A DNA stretch of 64,000 nt from UBA3910 sp002391465 (GTDB lineage Bacteria; Bacillota; Limnochordia; Darwinibacteriales; Darwinibacteriaceae): assembly GCA_030054835.1 (NCBI GenBank), contig JASGVS010000043.1, forward strand, positions 124,001 to 188,000, read 5' to 3'. Shown piece by piece: positions 1-9,008 of the stretch (position 1 is its first letter; each line of letters begins with the position of its first letter). Position numbers and translations under genes: made by a program. Under the pieces are notes generated by a model. It saw only the letters and a program-made list of their open reading frames with translations, searched no databases and was not told the origin of the DNA.

Positions 1-626
1 GCGCCCTTGAACTTGGCTTAAGTGCCAACACTGAAATGGCACTCGCTGTGTCCGATACCCATCCCTACGCCTATCTTGCCAATTCGGACGCCCATTCCCT
101 CCAGAACATTGGGCGAGAATTCACTGTCTACAATCTCCCGGAACTGAACTTCGGCGCCTGGCGCTCTGCTCTAGAGGATGGGGGCCGGGGCATCTGGGCC
201 ACACACGGTCTCGAGCCCCGTTTAGGGAAATACTACCGCAGTTGGTGCCCTAGGTGTGAGCGATTGGCGGACCATGAAACACCTACCTTTGAGTGTCCTT
301 ACTGCAAAGACCCCATGGTACCTGGGGTTTGGGACCGCCTGCAAAGTATCTCTGACCACCCGCAAGTAACGCCGGCCAAGCCCCCTTATACAGCCCATGT
401 ACCGCTCCGCCTCCTGCCTGGCATTGGACCCAAGATGTACGCTAAGCTGATTGGGGAAGTGGGAACTGAAATCGATGTTTTGTATCGTCTGCCTTTAGAC
501 GAAATCGCCGCCAAGGTCGGATCGGTGATTGCGGATCAGATCGCTGCCGTACGCGCTGGCTCGCTGTCCTTTCTGCCGGGGGGAGGAGGAAAATATGGCA
601 GGGTAACGAAAGGATTGAAGAGGTGA
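1..626 (+). CDS. Endonuclease Q family protein, C-terminal part (cut by left edge)
   Basis: The reading frame is open from base 3 with no start needed, so the gene begins outside the window. Visible in order: the end of a PHP-type phosphoesterase domain (GLSANTEM, then NSDAHS), a zinc-ribbon-like pair of CxxC motifs (WCPRC and CPYC, 20 residues apart), and a helix-hairpin-helix-like tail (LLPGIGPK). This domain order is that of endonuclease Q, which nicks DNA 5' of deaminated bases and abasic sites. The stop lies 4 bases before the next gene, so the two are probably co-transcribed. The N-terminal metal-binding motifs cannot be checked here. An older label for the family is TIGR00375 conserved hypothetical. 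Confidence 0.8.
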   Translation, partial: ALELGLSANTEMALAVSDTHPYAYLANSDAHSLQNIGREFTVYNLPELNFGAWRSALEDGGRGIWATHGLEPRLGKYYRSWCPRCERLADHETPTFECPYCKDPMVPGVWDRLQSISDHPQVTPAKPPYTAHVPLRLLPGIGPKMYAKLIGEVGTEIDVLYRLPLDEIAAKVGSVIADQIAAVRAGSLSFLPGGGGKYGRVTKGLKR

Positions 627-630
627 GACA

Positions 631-1248
631 ATGACAACAGTGATTTTGATCCGCCACGGTGAAACGCTCTGGAACCAGCAACATCGCTACCAAGGGCAGT
701 TAGACAGTCCTTTGTCTGAACTCGGCCATAAACAGGCAAGACTGACGGCAGAGTATCTGGCAAAACAGCCCATCACTGCCGTATACAGCAGCGATCTGGG
801 GCGCGCCCTGCGGACGGCGGAGATAATCGCTGATCCTCACCGGCTGGCGGCCAAACCCGATCAACGCCTGCGGGAAATGGCTTTTGGGGTTTGGGAAGGG
901 TTAACCCGGCCTGAGGTTGTGGAGCAGTATCCGGAGATTTACTACACCCGCTATCAAGATGTGTTGTCAACGCGCGTGCCCGGTGGAGAATTACCCCATG
1001 AAGTCGTGGCACGCTTTCGTGACTTTATGGACGAGCATCTTCCCAAACACGGGGAAGAGACTATAGTACTTGTGTCCCACGGAGGAACGCTCCGACTGGC
1101 CATAGCCAGCATTCTCCACATGCCCCTGGAGAAATCCTACTGTTTTAGGGTGAGTAATGGCGGCGTGTCTAGACTGACCTACACCAGAAACGATAGGGGG
1201 TGCCTCTGGGAAGTGAGCTGCCTCAACTCCACCGATCACCTGGGCTAA
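631..1248 (+). CDS. Histidine phosphatase family protein (phosphoglycerate mutase-like)
   Basis: This 205-residue protein has the phosphoacceptor motif RHGET at residues 8-12 and the second catalytic histidine in VSHGGTLR near residue 150, the hallmarks of the 2H-phosphatase (histidine phosphatase) branch. The length fits small cytosolic phosphatases such as GpmB/PhoE or alpha-ribazole phosphatase (CobC). The substrate cannot be fixed from sequence, and no cobalamin genes are nearby to support CobC. The ATG follows a GAGG element closely after the endonuclease Q stop. In Bacillus the gene ahead of spoIIM is the Nudix gene nudF, so this is a different neighbour in that slot. Confidence 0.85.
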   Translation: MTTVILIRHGETLWNQQHRYQGQLDSPLSELGHKQARLTAEYLAKQPITAVYSSDLGRALRTAEIIADPHRLAAKPDQRLREMAFGVWEGLTRPEVVEQYPEIYYTRYQDVLSTRVPGGELPHEVVARFRDFMDEHLPKHGEETIVLVSHGGTLRLAIASILHMPLEKSYCFRVSNGGVSRLTYTRNDRGCLWEVSCLNSTDHLG

Positions 1249-1301
1249 CATAATCCCTTTTCTACCGGCATAGGCTTAGATGATCCGCTGGAGGAAAGAG
1301 G

Positions 1302-1961
1302 TTGAGAGACATGTACATAGTCGGTGCTGTGGGAGAATTGGTTCTGGGGTATTTTTACCGCAACCTCCCTTTGTATTTAGCCCTTTTTCTGCTCTTCAGT
1401 CTGGGTGTTGGTTTTGGCGCCTTGGCACCGCAGAAACTTTCACCAACTCAACGGGAGGATTTGAGTAATTTCCTAGCCAATATTTCGGCCTCTATTGCCC
1501 AAAACGGTTCCCATGCAGGGGCCGGGACGCAGCTTTTTTACCAGAGCATACTGGACAACGTTCTCAAGACAGCGCTGCTCTTGTTTGTTTTGGGTTTGAC
1601 TGTTATCGGTGCTCCGCTGATTATGGGTCTGGTGTTTCTCAGAGGTTTTGTCCTCGGGTTTACTGTTGGGTTTCTGGTTCAAGAAACCGCGCTCAATGGA
1701 CTTATTTTAGCTGCCGCAGCCGTACTGCCCCATAATCTCCTGGCTGTTCCGGCAGTTATGATTGGGGCGGCCGGCTCTTTAGCTTTTGCCTCTACCGCCT
1801 TTCAAACGATGGTCGGACTCTCGCAGAAAAAAATCCATGGACAGTTTTTGAGTACCAGCTTTATCTGTATCTGCAGCTGTATTCTGCTGCTGGGGGCGTC
1901 GCTGATAGAGGTCTACCTAACACCCATACTGATCAGTCTGGCAAGTGGTTATGTTTTCTAA
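1302..1961 (+). CDS. spoIIM: Stage II sporulation protein M
   Basis: A 219-residue integral membrane protein with about five hydrophobic segments and a short N-terminal cytosolic part; the segment from about 125 to 165 carries the Gly/Ala-rich SpoIIM family pattern (LIMGLVFLRGFVLGFTVGF). SpoIIM works with SpoIID and SpoIIP to remodel peptidoglycan during engulfment of the forespore. A TTG start at 1302 is chosen because GGAGG at 1290-1294 is 7 bases ahead of it; the ATG at 1311 is too far from that site. The gene stands directly ahead of xerD, as in other spore formers, with a fresh AAGGAGG for xerD straddling its stop. Confidence 0.9.
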   Translation: MRDMYIVGAVGELVLGYFYRNLPLYLALFLLFSLGVGFGALAPQKLSPTQREDLSNFLANISASIAQNGSHAGAGTQLFYQSILDNVLKTALLLFVLGLTVIGAPLIMGLVFLRGFVLGFTVGFLVQETALNGLILAAAAVLPHNLLAVPAVMIGAAGSLAFASTAFQTMVGLSQKKIHGQFLSTSFICICSCILLLGASLIEVYLTPILISLASGYVF

Positions 1962-1976
1962 GGAGGTTCAAGCAGC

Positions 1977-2882
1977 GTGAAACAATGGGCACAGGTTTTA
2001 GACGAGTACCTGGCTTTTCTTCAGATCGAAAAGGGACTGTCACCGAACAGTGTGAATGCCTATGGTAGTGACCTGAGACAGTTCGGTGCCTTCTTAAAAA
2101 AGAATGCTCTGGCCTGGTCCGCTGTTACTGTGGAAAATATTGAAGCGTATTTGTCTGTCCTGGAGAACCAGAAACTTTCTGCCAGGACAAGGGCGAGGAA
2201 GGTCGCTTCTCTACGCAGTTTTTACAACTACCTCCAAGGGGAAGGAAAAATAGACCATAATCCCTGCGCCTATCTGCCATCACCTAAGCTGCCGCAAAAG
2301 CTACCTGACATCCTGACAGAAGCCGAAATACTTGCCCTTCTTGCTGCGCCCACTTTGGACAAGCTCACCGGTTACCGGGACAGAGCCATGTTTGAGGTGC
2401 TTTACGGTTCTGGCCTGCGAGTATCTGAGCTGGTTGACCTAGACGTGGGTGATATTGACCAGATGGGCTTTGTGCGGTGTTTAGGTAAGGGAGGTAAGGA
2501 GAGAATAGTCCCCTTGGGGACCTATGCCCTCCAGGCTGCCATGAAATACATTGAGTTCGCCAGGCCAAAACTACAGCGCAGCCATCGGCAGACTGCTCTG
2601 TTCCTCAATACCCGTGGCGGGCGCTTGACCAGGCAGGGCTTTTGGAAGATCTTGAGGCACTGGGCAAAGCAGGCGGGTATTAAGAAAGACATTTCCCCCC
2701 ATATGCTGCGCCATTCCTTTGCCACCCATTTACTCCGTGGCGGCGCCGATCTGCGTTCTGTTCAGGAAATGTTGGGGCATGCCGATCTTACTACTACACA
2801 AATTTACACACACTTAGATATGGGCTCACTCCGCGATGTTTACAAACGGACCCATCCCAGAGCCCGGAAGGAGAGTGGATAA
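1977..2882 (+). CDS. xerD: Site-specific tyrosine recombinase XerD
   Basis: This 301-residue protein has an N-terminal SAM-like core-binding domain (about 1-90) and a C-terminal catalytic domain. The catalytic set is visible: R148 (GSGLRVSEL), a beta-hairpin lysine at about 171, H242 and R245 (HMLRH), H268 (LGHAD) and nucleophile Y277 (QIYTH). XerD acts with XerC at dif to resolve chromosome dimers. The GTG start follows AAGGAGG at 1961-1967. Family length and the conserved place between spoIIM and deoB argue for the housekeeping recombinase rather than a phage or element integrase. Its stop overlaps the deoB start by one base (TAATG). Confidence 0.93.
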   Translation: MKQWAQVLDEYLAFLQIEKGLSPNSVNAYGSDLRQFGAFLKKNALAWSAVTVENIEAYLSVLENQKLSARTRARKVASLRSFYNYLQGEGKIDHNPCAYLPSPKLPQKLPDILTEAEILALLAAPTLDKLTGYRDRAMFEVLYGSGLRVSELVDLDVGDIDQMGFVRCLGKGGKERIVPLGTYALQAAMKYIEFARPKLQRSHRQTALFLNTRGGRLTRQGFWKILRHWAKQAGIKKDISPHMLRHSFATHLLRGGADLRSVQEMLGHADLTTTQIYTHLDMGSLRDVYKRTHPRARKESG

Positions 2883-4057
2883 TGAAGCGAGCGATAATAG
2901 TCGTGTTAGACAGCGTGGGTGTGGGGGCGCTACCCGATGCCCATCTGTATGGCGATGAAGGCAGTAATACGCTGGGAAACGTGGCTAGAGCTGTAGGCGG
3001 CTTGAAGATGCCCAATGCCCAAAGCTTAGGGTTGGGAAACATCATTGAGATAGAGGGCGTGCCGTCAACCGAAAAGCCCAAGGCTGCTTGGGGCAAAATG
3101 GGTGAAATGTCGGTAGGTAAGGATACCACCACCGGACACTGGGAGCTGGCGGGTCTGGTGTTAGAAACTCCGTTTCCCACCTATCCCGAAGGCTTTCCGC
3201 CGGAGGTTATGGATGAGTTTGAACGGCGCATAGGTCGCAAAACGCTAGGGAACTTCCCAGCGTCAGGCACCGTCATCATTGAGCAGTTGGGCGGGGAGCA
3301 CATTCGCACTGGCTATCCCATTGTCTACACCTCTGCAGACAGCGTCTTCCAAATCGCAGCCCATGAGGAAGTGGTTCCCCTTGATACCTTATATGAATGG
3401 TGCTCTATTGCCAGGGACATGCTTCAGGGCAAACATGGGGTAGGCCGAGTGATAGCCAGGCCGTTTGTGGGTGAGATAGGCTCGTTTACTCGCACCGCGA
3501 ACCGGAGAGATTACAGTCTAGAGCCCATTAAACCGACCGTTTTGGATGCCCTGATTGGCGCTGGAGTACCCGTCTATGGCGTTGGGAAAATCAAGGACAT
3601 TTTCGCCGGACGGGGTGTTTCTGACTCGTTCCCAACGAAGAACAACGCCATGGGCGTGGATGAGACGGTGCGCTTGATGCAGGAGAAACGGGAAGAGTGT
3701 CTGATCTTTGCTAACTTGGTTGATTTTGATATGCTTTGGGGCCATCGCAACGACCCAGAGAGTTATGCTAAGGGTCTAGAGGAGTTTGATTTGCGTCTGC
3801 CCGAAATCCTAGCGGAGCTGGGCGAAGATGATCTCCTGCTAATTGTAGCAGACCACGGCTGCGATCCAACTACACCCAGTACGGATCACTCCAGGGAGTA
3901 TGTGCCGCTGCTGGCCGTGGGTTCTAAGGTACGCCCGGTTAACTTGGGAGTACGCAGGACATTCGCCGATGTGGCAGCAACAATTGCCCACTTTTTCGCG
4001 GTGGACTACAAAACAGTTGGCGAGAGTTTCCTAAAGCAAATAACGGAAAGCAGGTGA
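2882..4057 (+). CDS. deoB: Phosphopentomutase
   Basis: A 391-residue protein of the alkaline-phosphatase superfamily. It interconverts ribose (or deoxyribose) 1-phosphate and 5-phosphate, linking nucleoside breakdown to the pentose phosphate pool. The N-terminus holds the metal-binding DSVGVGALPDA stretch; GKDTTTGHWE near residue 80-90 contains the phosphoacceptor threonine; the C-terminal VADHGCDPTTPSTDHSRE segment supplies further metal ligands. Length matches the family (about 390). The ATG overlaps the xerD stop by one base, so translation is probably coupled. The next gene, a nucleoside phosphorylase, produces its substrate. Confidence 0.95.
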   Translation: MKRAIIVVLDSVGVGALPDAHLYGDEGSNTLGNVARAVGGLKMPNAQSLGLGNIIEIEGVPSTEKPKAAWGKMGEMSVGKDTTTGHWELAGLVLETPFPTYPEGFPPEVMDEFERRIGRKTLGNFPASGTVIIEQLGGEHIRTGYPIVYTSADSVFQIAAHEEVVPLDTLYEWCSIARDMLQGKHGVGRVIARPFVGEIGSFTRTANRRDYSLEPIKPTVLDALIGAGVPVYGVGKIKDIFAGRGVSDSFPTKNNAMGVDETVRLMQEKREECLIFANLVDFDMLWGHRNDPESYAKGLEEFDLRLPEILAELGEDDLLLIVADHGCDPTTPSTDHSREYVPLLAVGSKVRPVNLGVRRTFADVAATIAHFFAVDYKTVGESFLKQITESR

Positions 4058-4066
4058 GGTTGTCGG

Positions 4067-5383
4067 ATGCTGGCAGTTGATTTAATCCGCAAAAAGCGAG
4101 ACGGAAAACGTCTAACAAGGTCTGAACTAGAGTTTTTACTGCGAGGTTATGTTGAGGGAGCGATCCCCGATTACCAGATGTCCGCTTGGAGTATGGCAGT
4201 CTATTTCCAAGGTATGGAGCCGGAGGAGATTACCGATCTCACTCTGCTCATGGCCGAATCTGGTGACACTATCGACCTGAGCGGCATTAACGGCGTTAAG
4301 GTGGATAAGCACTCCACAGGCGGGGTTGCCGATACCACAACCCTCTTAGTCGTTCCCCTGGTCGCCAGCTGTGGTGTTCCCGTAGCGAAAATGTCCGGAA
4401 GGGGCCTTGGTCACACCGGTGGTACAGTTGATAAACTGGAGAGCATTCCAGGCTATCAGGTGGAACTTGAGCCACGGCGCTTTATTGAGCAGGTGAATAC
4501 GATAGGGGCCTGCCTAGTGGGACAGACCGGGGAGCTTGCTCCCGCCGACAAACTCCTTTACGCGTTGCGGGATGTGACAGCTACCGTTGAATCGATACCG
4601 CTCATTGCCTCCTCTATTATGAGCAAGAAGATAGCGGCAGGCGCAGACGCCTTTGTGTTAGACGTGAAAACAGGTGCTGGCGCTTTTATGAAAACTGAAC
4701 GGGATGCGATTGCCCTTGCAGAAACGATGGTGCGCATCGGCAAGCTGGCGGACCGATCTGTCAGTGCCGTTATCAGCGATATGAATCAGCCCCTTGGTTC
4801 TGCCATCGGCAACGCCCTGGAAGTGAAGGAAGCCATATCTCATCTCCGCGGTGAACGTTTTGACAGGCTGACAGAGCTCAGTCTAGAACTGGCTTCAGAA
4901 ATGCTCCTTTTGGCCGGCCATTCGGACGATAAAGCTGTCGCCAGGGATCTTTTGGAGAGCAAGCTGAAAAACAGGGAAGCGCTGCAGACGTTCGGCAAGC
5001 TCATTGAGGCCCAAGGGGGAGACGCCCGGGTGATCGAGGATCCTTCCCTGCTTCCCCAGGCTGAGTATGTTGTGGATGTGAAAGCGCCTATCGCTGGGTA
5101 TGTCCATACGGTTGAGCCCCTCATGTTGGGAGAAATCGCCATGGAACTCGGTGCGGGCAGGGTTACCAAAGACACTGTGATTGATCTTGCGGTTGGCCTT
5201 GAGGTTAAAAGGAAGGTTGGCGACAGCGTCAAGACAGGGGAGACCTTGGTGACGATCCACGCTAACGACAAAGATAAGTTGGCAGTGGCACAGCAACAGG
5301 TGCTTGCGGCCTTCACGATTGGAGACAGTGAGGCACCTGGGCTACCTCTCATTTACAGGAGAATCACTACAAAAGATGTATAA
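4067..5383 (+). CDS. pdp: Pyrimidine-nucleoside phosphorylase
   Basis: This 438-residue enzyme cleaves uridine, thymidine and deoxyuridine with phosphate. The signature KVDKHSTGGVADTTTL at about residue 81 and the loop KMSGRGLGHTGGTVDKLES are diagnostic for the thymidine/pyrimidine phosphorylase family; the C-terminal part (about 345-430) is the barrel-sandwich domain. It lies 9 bases after deoB and feeds sugar 1-phosphate to it. In Bacillus the equivalent position in this gene order holds the purine phosphorylase pupG, so the salvage partner differs here. A GC-rich hairpin follows immediately. Confidence 0.94.
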   Translation: MLAVDLIRKKRDGKRLTRSELEFLLRGYVEGAIPDYQMSAWSMAVYFQGMEPEEITDLTLLMAESGDTIDLSGINGVKVDKHSTGGVADTTTLLVVPLVASCGVPVAKMSGRGLGHTGGTVDKLESIPGYQVELEPRRFIEQVNTIGACLVGQTGELAPADKLLYALRDVTATVESIPLIASSIMSKKIAAGADAFVLDVKTGAGAFMKTERDAIALAETMVRIGKLADRSVSAVISDMNQPLGSAIGNALEVKEAISHLRGERFDRLTELSLELASEMLLLAGHSDDKAVARDLLESKLKNREALQTFGKLIEAQGGDARVIEDPSLLPQAEYVVDVKAPIAGYVHTVEPLMLGEIAMELGAGRVTKDTVIDLAVGLEVKRKVGDSVKTGETLVTIHANDKDKLAVAQQQVLAAFTIGDSEAPGLPLIYRRITTKDV

Positions 5384-5410
5384 TGGGGCCCTGCGCCCCA
5401 TATTTATTGT
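5384..5410 (+). terminator. Possible terminator after pdp
   Basis: A 6-bp stem, TGGGGC at 5384-5389 and GCCCCA at 5395-5400, with a 5-base loop, is followed by the mixed AT tract TATTTATTGT. The stem begins right after the pdp stop. The U-tract is weak, so it may attenuate rather than stop transcription before dacF. Confidence 0.5.
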
Positions 5411-5428
5411 AGTGGGGAGGGGGAGGCC

Positions 5429-6583
5429 TTGCGCATTAAATCCTTTGGTGTTGTTATCCTTGCTGTGTTTCTATCCCTAGCTATAAGCGTCGATGCTTTA
5501 GAGATAAGCGGTAAAGCTGCTCTGCTGATGGATCCGTACAGCGGCCGGGTGTTTCTAGAACACAACGTGGACGAACCCTTACCTGTTGCCAGCATCTCCA
5601 AGCTGATGACGCTGGTTCTAATTCTAGAAGGGGTAGAGCGGGGAGAGCTGCAGCTGGAGAGCATTATAACAGCCAGTCCCTATGCAGCCAGTAAACGGGG
5701 TACCCGCATCTGGCTGGAAGCAGGGGAACAGTTCACACTGGAGGAGCTGCTCTATGCCACCGCGGTAGGATCGGCCAATGATGCGGCGGTAGCCGTGGCG
5801 GAGTACATAGCGGACAGTGAAGAAGCTTTCGTGGAACTAATGAACGCCAGGGCGAAGGAACTGGGTCTCAGCCAAACCGTTTTTGTGAACTGTACCGGCC
5901 TGCCCGTTGAAGTGGGACAGCCAAACACCATGAGTGCTAGGGATGTGGCGGTATTAGCCAGGCACGCAATGCAGGTGCCCGGCCTGATGGAATACGTTTC
6001 CACTTACGAGTACACCATGCGGCCTAAGACCACTAAGATTCCAGTTCTCTGGAATGCGAATAAGCTTCTGCGCCGCTACTACGGAGTGGATGGAATGAAA
6101 ACGGGTTTTACCACTGAAGCGGGTTACTGTATAGCAGCTACGGCCCAGAGGGACAATCTGCGCCTGCTCGCAGTCACTTTAGGCCACAAAACGGAAGAAG
6201 ACCGGGAACAGGAGGCAAGGGCCCTTTTGGACTATGGTTTTCGCAAGTACCAGAGTGTTCTCCTTTACTCCCAGGGAACAGAAGTGACAACATTGGAATG
6301 CCCGAGTGGGAATCCGCGTATTGCGCCAGTGGTTGTGGCAGAGGATCTTTATGTGACTGTGGAAACGGGCATTGAAATGGACTTGGAAACGCGCATTGTC
6401 CTGGAACAAGACCTAGAGATACCGCTGCCTGAACACGAAGTAGTTGGGAAAATATCCGCCTTGTCCGGGGAAGAACTGGTGGGAGAAGGACTACTCGTGC
6501 TCGGTCAACCGGTCAAAAAGGCCGGCCTCGGCGCCCTGATCTTGCGTGTAAGCCGCTGGCTAGCCCAAGCGATCTACAATTAG
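5429..6583 (+). CDS. dacF: D-alanyl-D-alanine carboxypeptidase (DacF-type, PBP6-like)
   Basis: A 384-residue secreted peptidase S11 protein that trims the terminal D-Ala from peptidoglycan stem peptides. It has a signal peptide (residues 1-23), then the three penicillin-binding motifs SISK (S55, K58), SAN (115-117) and KTG (224-226), and a C-terminal beta-rich domain (about 280-360) with an amphipathic membrane-anchoring tail. The TTG start is preceded by GGGGAGG at 5416-5426. Its place just upstream of spoIIAA is the classic dacF position, where the enzyme acts in the forespore to set cortex crosslinking. Confidence 0.92.
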   Translation: MRIKSFGVVILAVFLSLAISVDALEISGKAALLMDPYSGRVFLEHNVDEPLPVASISKLMTLVLILEGVERGELQLESIITASPYAASKRGTRIWLEAGEQFTLEELLYATAVGSANDAAVAVAEYIADSEEAFVELMNARAKELGLSQTVFVNCTGLPVEVGQPNTMSARDVAVLARHAMQVPGLMEYVSTYEYTMRPKTTKIPVLWNANKLLRRYYGVDGMKTGFTTEAGYCIAATAQRDNLRLLAVTLGHKTEEDREQEARALLDYGFRKYQSVLLYSQGTEVTTLECPSGNPRIAPVVVAEDLYVTVETGIEMDLETRIVLEQDLEIPLPEHEVVGKISALSGEELVGEGLLVLGQPVKKAGLGALILRVSRWLAQAIYN

Positions 6584-6623
6584 GCGGAATTGGAGCCATA
6601 TTTCTACTATTTATCGTTTTCAG

Positions 6624-6653
6624 GCAGGGGAACTTGGGTTTGCCCTCGAAAAT
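6624..6653 (+). promoter_or_regulatory. Possible sigma-H-type promoter for spoIIA operon
   Basis: GCAGGGGAA at 6624-6632 resembles the sigma-H -35 element (RnAGGAwww) and CTCGAAAAT at 6645-6653 resembles its -10 (RnnGAATww), separated by 12 bases. The spoIIA operon of Bacillus is sigma-H dependent, and these sites lie about 30 bases ahead of spoIIAA. Several positions deviate, so this is a weak call based on pattern plus context. Confidence 0.35.
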
Positions 6654-6683
6654 ATTCACAATTGGAAAAGGGGAGGGAGCAGT

Positions 6684-7034
6684 GTGCATTTCAGCATCGA
6701 AAGGCAGGGACAAGCACTTGTGGCTTCGCTCGTAGGTGAATTTGACCTCCATTCCGCTCCGAAATTCAAGCAGAGTATGGCTGAGGTTTTTGCAGAATAT
6801 CCGCAGTTGAAACACTTAATCCTCGATGTACAAAAAGTAAGTTTTATTGATAGCTCCGGATTAGGGGTCATTCTCGGGCGTTACCGTGAAATTGAGGAGA
6901 AGGGGGGACGGCTCTTTTTCGTGCGGGCCAATCCCCAGATTAAGCGCATTCTCCAATTGTCGGGATTTGAGAAAATCTCAGAGTTTGCCAATTCCACAGA
7001 AGAGGTGTTGGCATGGATAAGGGGGCAGCTCTAA
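6684..7034 (+). CDS. spoIIAA: Anti-sigma F factor antagonist
   Basis: A 116-residue STAS-domain protein. In its unphosphorylated form it binds SpoIIAB and frees sigma-F in the forespore. The phosphorylated serine lies in FIDSSGLG at residues 54-61; S58 is at the same position number as in Bacillus subtilis SpoIIAA. The GTG start follows AAAAGGGGAGGG. The last base of its TAA stop is the first base of the spoIIAB ATG, so the two are translationally coupled. Confidence 0.96.
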   Translation: MHFSIERQGQALVASLVGEFDLHSAPKFKQSMAEVFAEYPQLKHLILDVQKVSFIDSSGLGVILGRYREIEEKGGRLFFVRANPQIKRILQLSGFEKISEFANSTEEVLAWIRGQL

Positions 7035-7465
7035 TGGAAAACAGAAATTGGATCAAGCTGGAGTTTCCCAGTGACTCGCGGAATGTGGGCTTTGCCCGCA
7101 CCGCTGTGGCTCTGTTCGCTTCCCAACTGGATTGGACGTTGGATGAACTGGAAGACATAAAGGTAGCTGTCTCGGAAGCCGTTTCCAACTGCGTTATTCA
7201 TGCCTATCGTCTCGAAGAAGGTTTGGTCAAGCTGGAGGTTTCCCACGACGGAAGTTCCTTAGAGATACTGGTTGAAGATAGCGGAGTGGGCATACCCGAC
7301 ATCGAACTGGCTAGGGAGACGGGTTATACCAGTGTGCCGGAGGAGCGCATGGGTTTAGGATTCACGTTTATGCACGAGTATATGGATGAGGTTCAGGTTT
7401 ACTCGGAAGTGGACAAAGGTACCAGAGTTAGAATGGTAAAAAAGGTCCCAGAGCGAGAAGATTAA
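7034..7465 (+). CDS. spoIIAB: Anti-sigma F factor (serine kinase)
   Basis: A 143-residue GHKL-family kinase. It holds sigma-F inactive and phosphorylates SpoIIAA on serine. Visible ATP-site motifs are the N box EAVSN (N52), the G1 box EDSGVGIPD and the G2-type MGLGFTFM. The ATG at 7034 (TAATG overlap with spoIIAA, GGGGG 10 bases ahead) is chosen over an in-frame ATG at 7013, which would add seven residues inside spoIIAA and lacks a ribosome site. Length matches the family. Confidence 0.96.
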   Translation: MENRNWIKLEFPSDSRNVGFARTAVALFASQLDWTLDELEDIKVAVSEAVSNCVIHAYRLEEGLVKLEVSHDGSSLEILVEDSGVGIPDIELARETGYTSVPEERMGLGFTFMHEYMDEVQVYSEVDKGTRVRMVKKVPERED

Positions 7466-7466
7466 A

Positions 7467-8177
7467 ATGTCGGCAGGTACGGAGGAAACCAGGGAACTGA
7501 TTCGTCGCTCGCAAGAGGGCGATCTGGAGGCGCGGAGCCGTTTAGTTGAAGAAAACCTACCGCTGGTAAAAAGCATTGCAGCCAGGTTCGTGCAGCGAGG
7601 TATAGATTACGAAGACCTGGTTCAAATCGGATCTATTGGGCTTTTGAAGGCTGTGCGGGACTTTGATCTCAACTATGATGTCCGTTTCTCCACCTACGCG
7701 GTGCCAAAGATTATGGGTGAGATAAAGCAGCAGCTTCGCCGGGCATCACCGCTGCGTGTTGCCCGTTCGCTGCGGCAGTTGGCTTCACAGGCTATTTCAG
7801 CCAAAGACGTACTAAGCGTGGAGTTGGGCCGTACACCCACAATCAAGGAGATTGCCGATCGTTTGGGAGCTCCTGTGGAGGAAGTTGTGGCCGCTCTGGA
7901 GGCGGTCCAGCCCATTACTTCGCTGCAGACGGCGATCGATCCAGGCGAGGATGACTCGCTCGAACTGGGAGATTTTATTGCCAGCCCCACCAACGAAGAT
8001 CATTTTATGCTCAAACAAGCATTAGAGAGCCTCGAACCCCTAGAAAGGAAAATTATTCTTCTGCGCTATTTCGCCGAAAAGAGCCAGACTGAAATTGCGG
8101 AGGAACTGGGGGTATCGCAGGCCCAAATTTCACGCATTGAAGCGCGGATCGTACGTCGACTGCGCCATGAGATTTAG
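7467..8177 (+). CDS. sigF: RNA polymerase sporulation sigma factor SigF
   Basis: A 236-residue sigma-70-type factor that directs the first forespore-specific transcription programme. Region 2 (VRDFDLNYDVRFSTYAVPKIMGEIKQQLR, near residues 60-95) and a region 4 helix-turn-helix (QTEIAEELGVSQAQISRIEARIVRRLR) at the C-terminus are clear. The call of F rather than the close relative SigG rests on its position one base after spoIIAB. No strong ribosome site is visible ahead of the ATG, in keeping with coupling to spoIIAB. Confidence 0.95.
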   Translation: MSAGTEETRELIRRSQEGDLEARSRLVEENLPLVKSIAARFVQRGIDYEDLVQIGSIGLLKAVRDFDLNYDVRFSTYAVPKIMGEIKQQLRRASPLRVARSLRQLASQAISAKDVLSVELGRTPTIKEIADRLGAPVEEVVAALEAVQPITSLQTAIDPGEDDSLELGDFIASPTNEDHFMLKQALESLEPLERKIILLRYFAEKSQTEIAEELGVSQAQISRIEARIVRRLRHEI

Positions 8178-8183
8178 AAAAGG

Positions 8184-9008
8184 TTGATTAGATTGATTGC
8201 AGATTTACATCTCCACACGAATGAATCGGACGGTACTTGGAATCCAGATCGTCTGGTAGCCAAGGCAGCCGAACACAACCTAGCAGTGATAGCCATTACG
8301 GATCATGACACAACGGCAGGTGTAGAAGAAGCTGTACAAGCGGCACCGGCGGAGTTGAAGGTTATACCGGGAGTCGAACTGAGCTGCGGCGGAGCTAACG
8401 TTGAATCGGTGCACATGCTCGGCCTCTGGATTGACGTAGACTCTTCCAGTCTGCAGGAACAGCTCGAGTTGATGAGAACCTCGCGGATTAGGAGGATGGA
8501 GGAAATACTCCATCGACTCAGAAAAATGGGTATTGCCCTATCCTTTGAGGAAGTGGCCAAATACGCCCACAAAGACGTAATCAGCCGCAGTCATGTGGCT
8601 TCAGCCTTGGTTGATCGAGGTGTGGTTAACAGCAAGGCAGAAGCCTTCCAGGCTTATATCGGCGAAACGGCTCCGGCCTATGTGCCGCGGCTCAAATTTA
8701 GGCCTGAGACGGCCATAGAACTGATCTTGGCAGCAGGTGGAGTGCCCGTTTTGGCCCATCCCGGCCTATTGGAAAGTCTCCACATTCTTCCCCGTTTAGT
8801 CGATGCCGGCCTAGTCGGCATGGAAGTGGTCCATCCAAGCCACAGCCCAGAGCAGACTGAGAGTTATCTCAAGCTGGCTCAAGAATGGAATCTGCTGCCA
8901 TCGGGTGGATCGGACTGTCATGGTCCCGGAGGGAAAGATGAGTTGTTCATCGGCAGGTATACCATCCCTTTAGCGTGGGTTGAAGCGCTGTCGGAAGCCC
9001 GTTGGTGA
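8184..9008 (+). CDS. PHP domain phosphoesterase (RNase AM / nucleoside 3',5'-bisphosphate phosphatase-like)
   Basis: A 274-residue PHP-domain enzyme. Metal-ligand motifs are visible in order: DLHLHT at residues 7-12 (D7, H9, H11), ITDHDTT, PGVELSC, VLAHPG and GSDCHGP near the C-terminus. This architecture is that of YciV/RNase AM-type phosphatases that act on nucleoside 3',5'-bisphosphates or short RNA 5' ends. The TTG start at 8184 lies 6 bases after the sigF stop with AAAAGG ahead of it. It opens the block of non-sporulation genes between sigF and spoVA. Exact substrate is not determined. Confidence 0.82.
   Translation: MIRLIADLHLHTNESDGTWNPDRLVAKAAEHNLAVIAITDHDTTAGVEEAVQAAPAELKVIPGVELSCGGANVESVHMLGLWIDVDSSSLQEQLELMRTSRIRRMEEILHRLRKMGIALSFEEVAKYAHKDVISRSHVASALVDRGVVNSKAEAFQAYIGETAPAYVPRLKFRPETAIELILAAGGVPVLAHPGLLESLHILPRLVDAGLVGMEVVHPSHSPEQTESYLKLAQEWNLLPSGGSDCHGPGGKDELFIGRYTIPLAWVEALSEARW

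Noticed and set aside
1977..2882. XerD as an integrase of a mobile element
   Set aside because: Family length and conserved spoIIM-xerD-deoB order mark it as the housekeeping dimer-resolution enzyme; no att sites or element genes are near.
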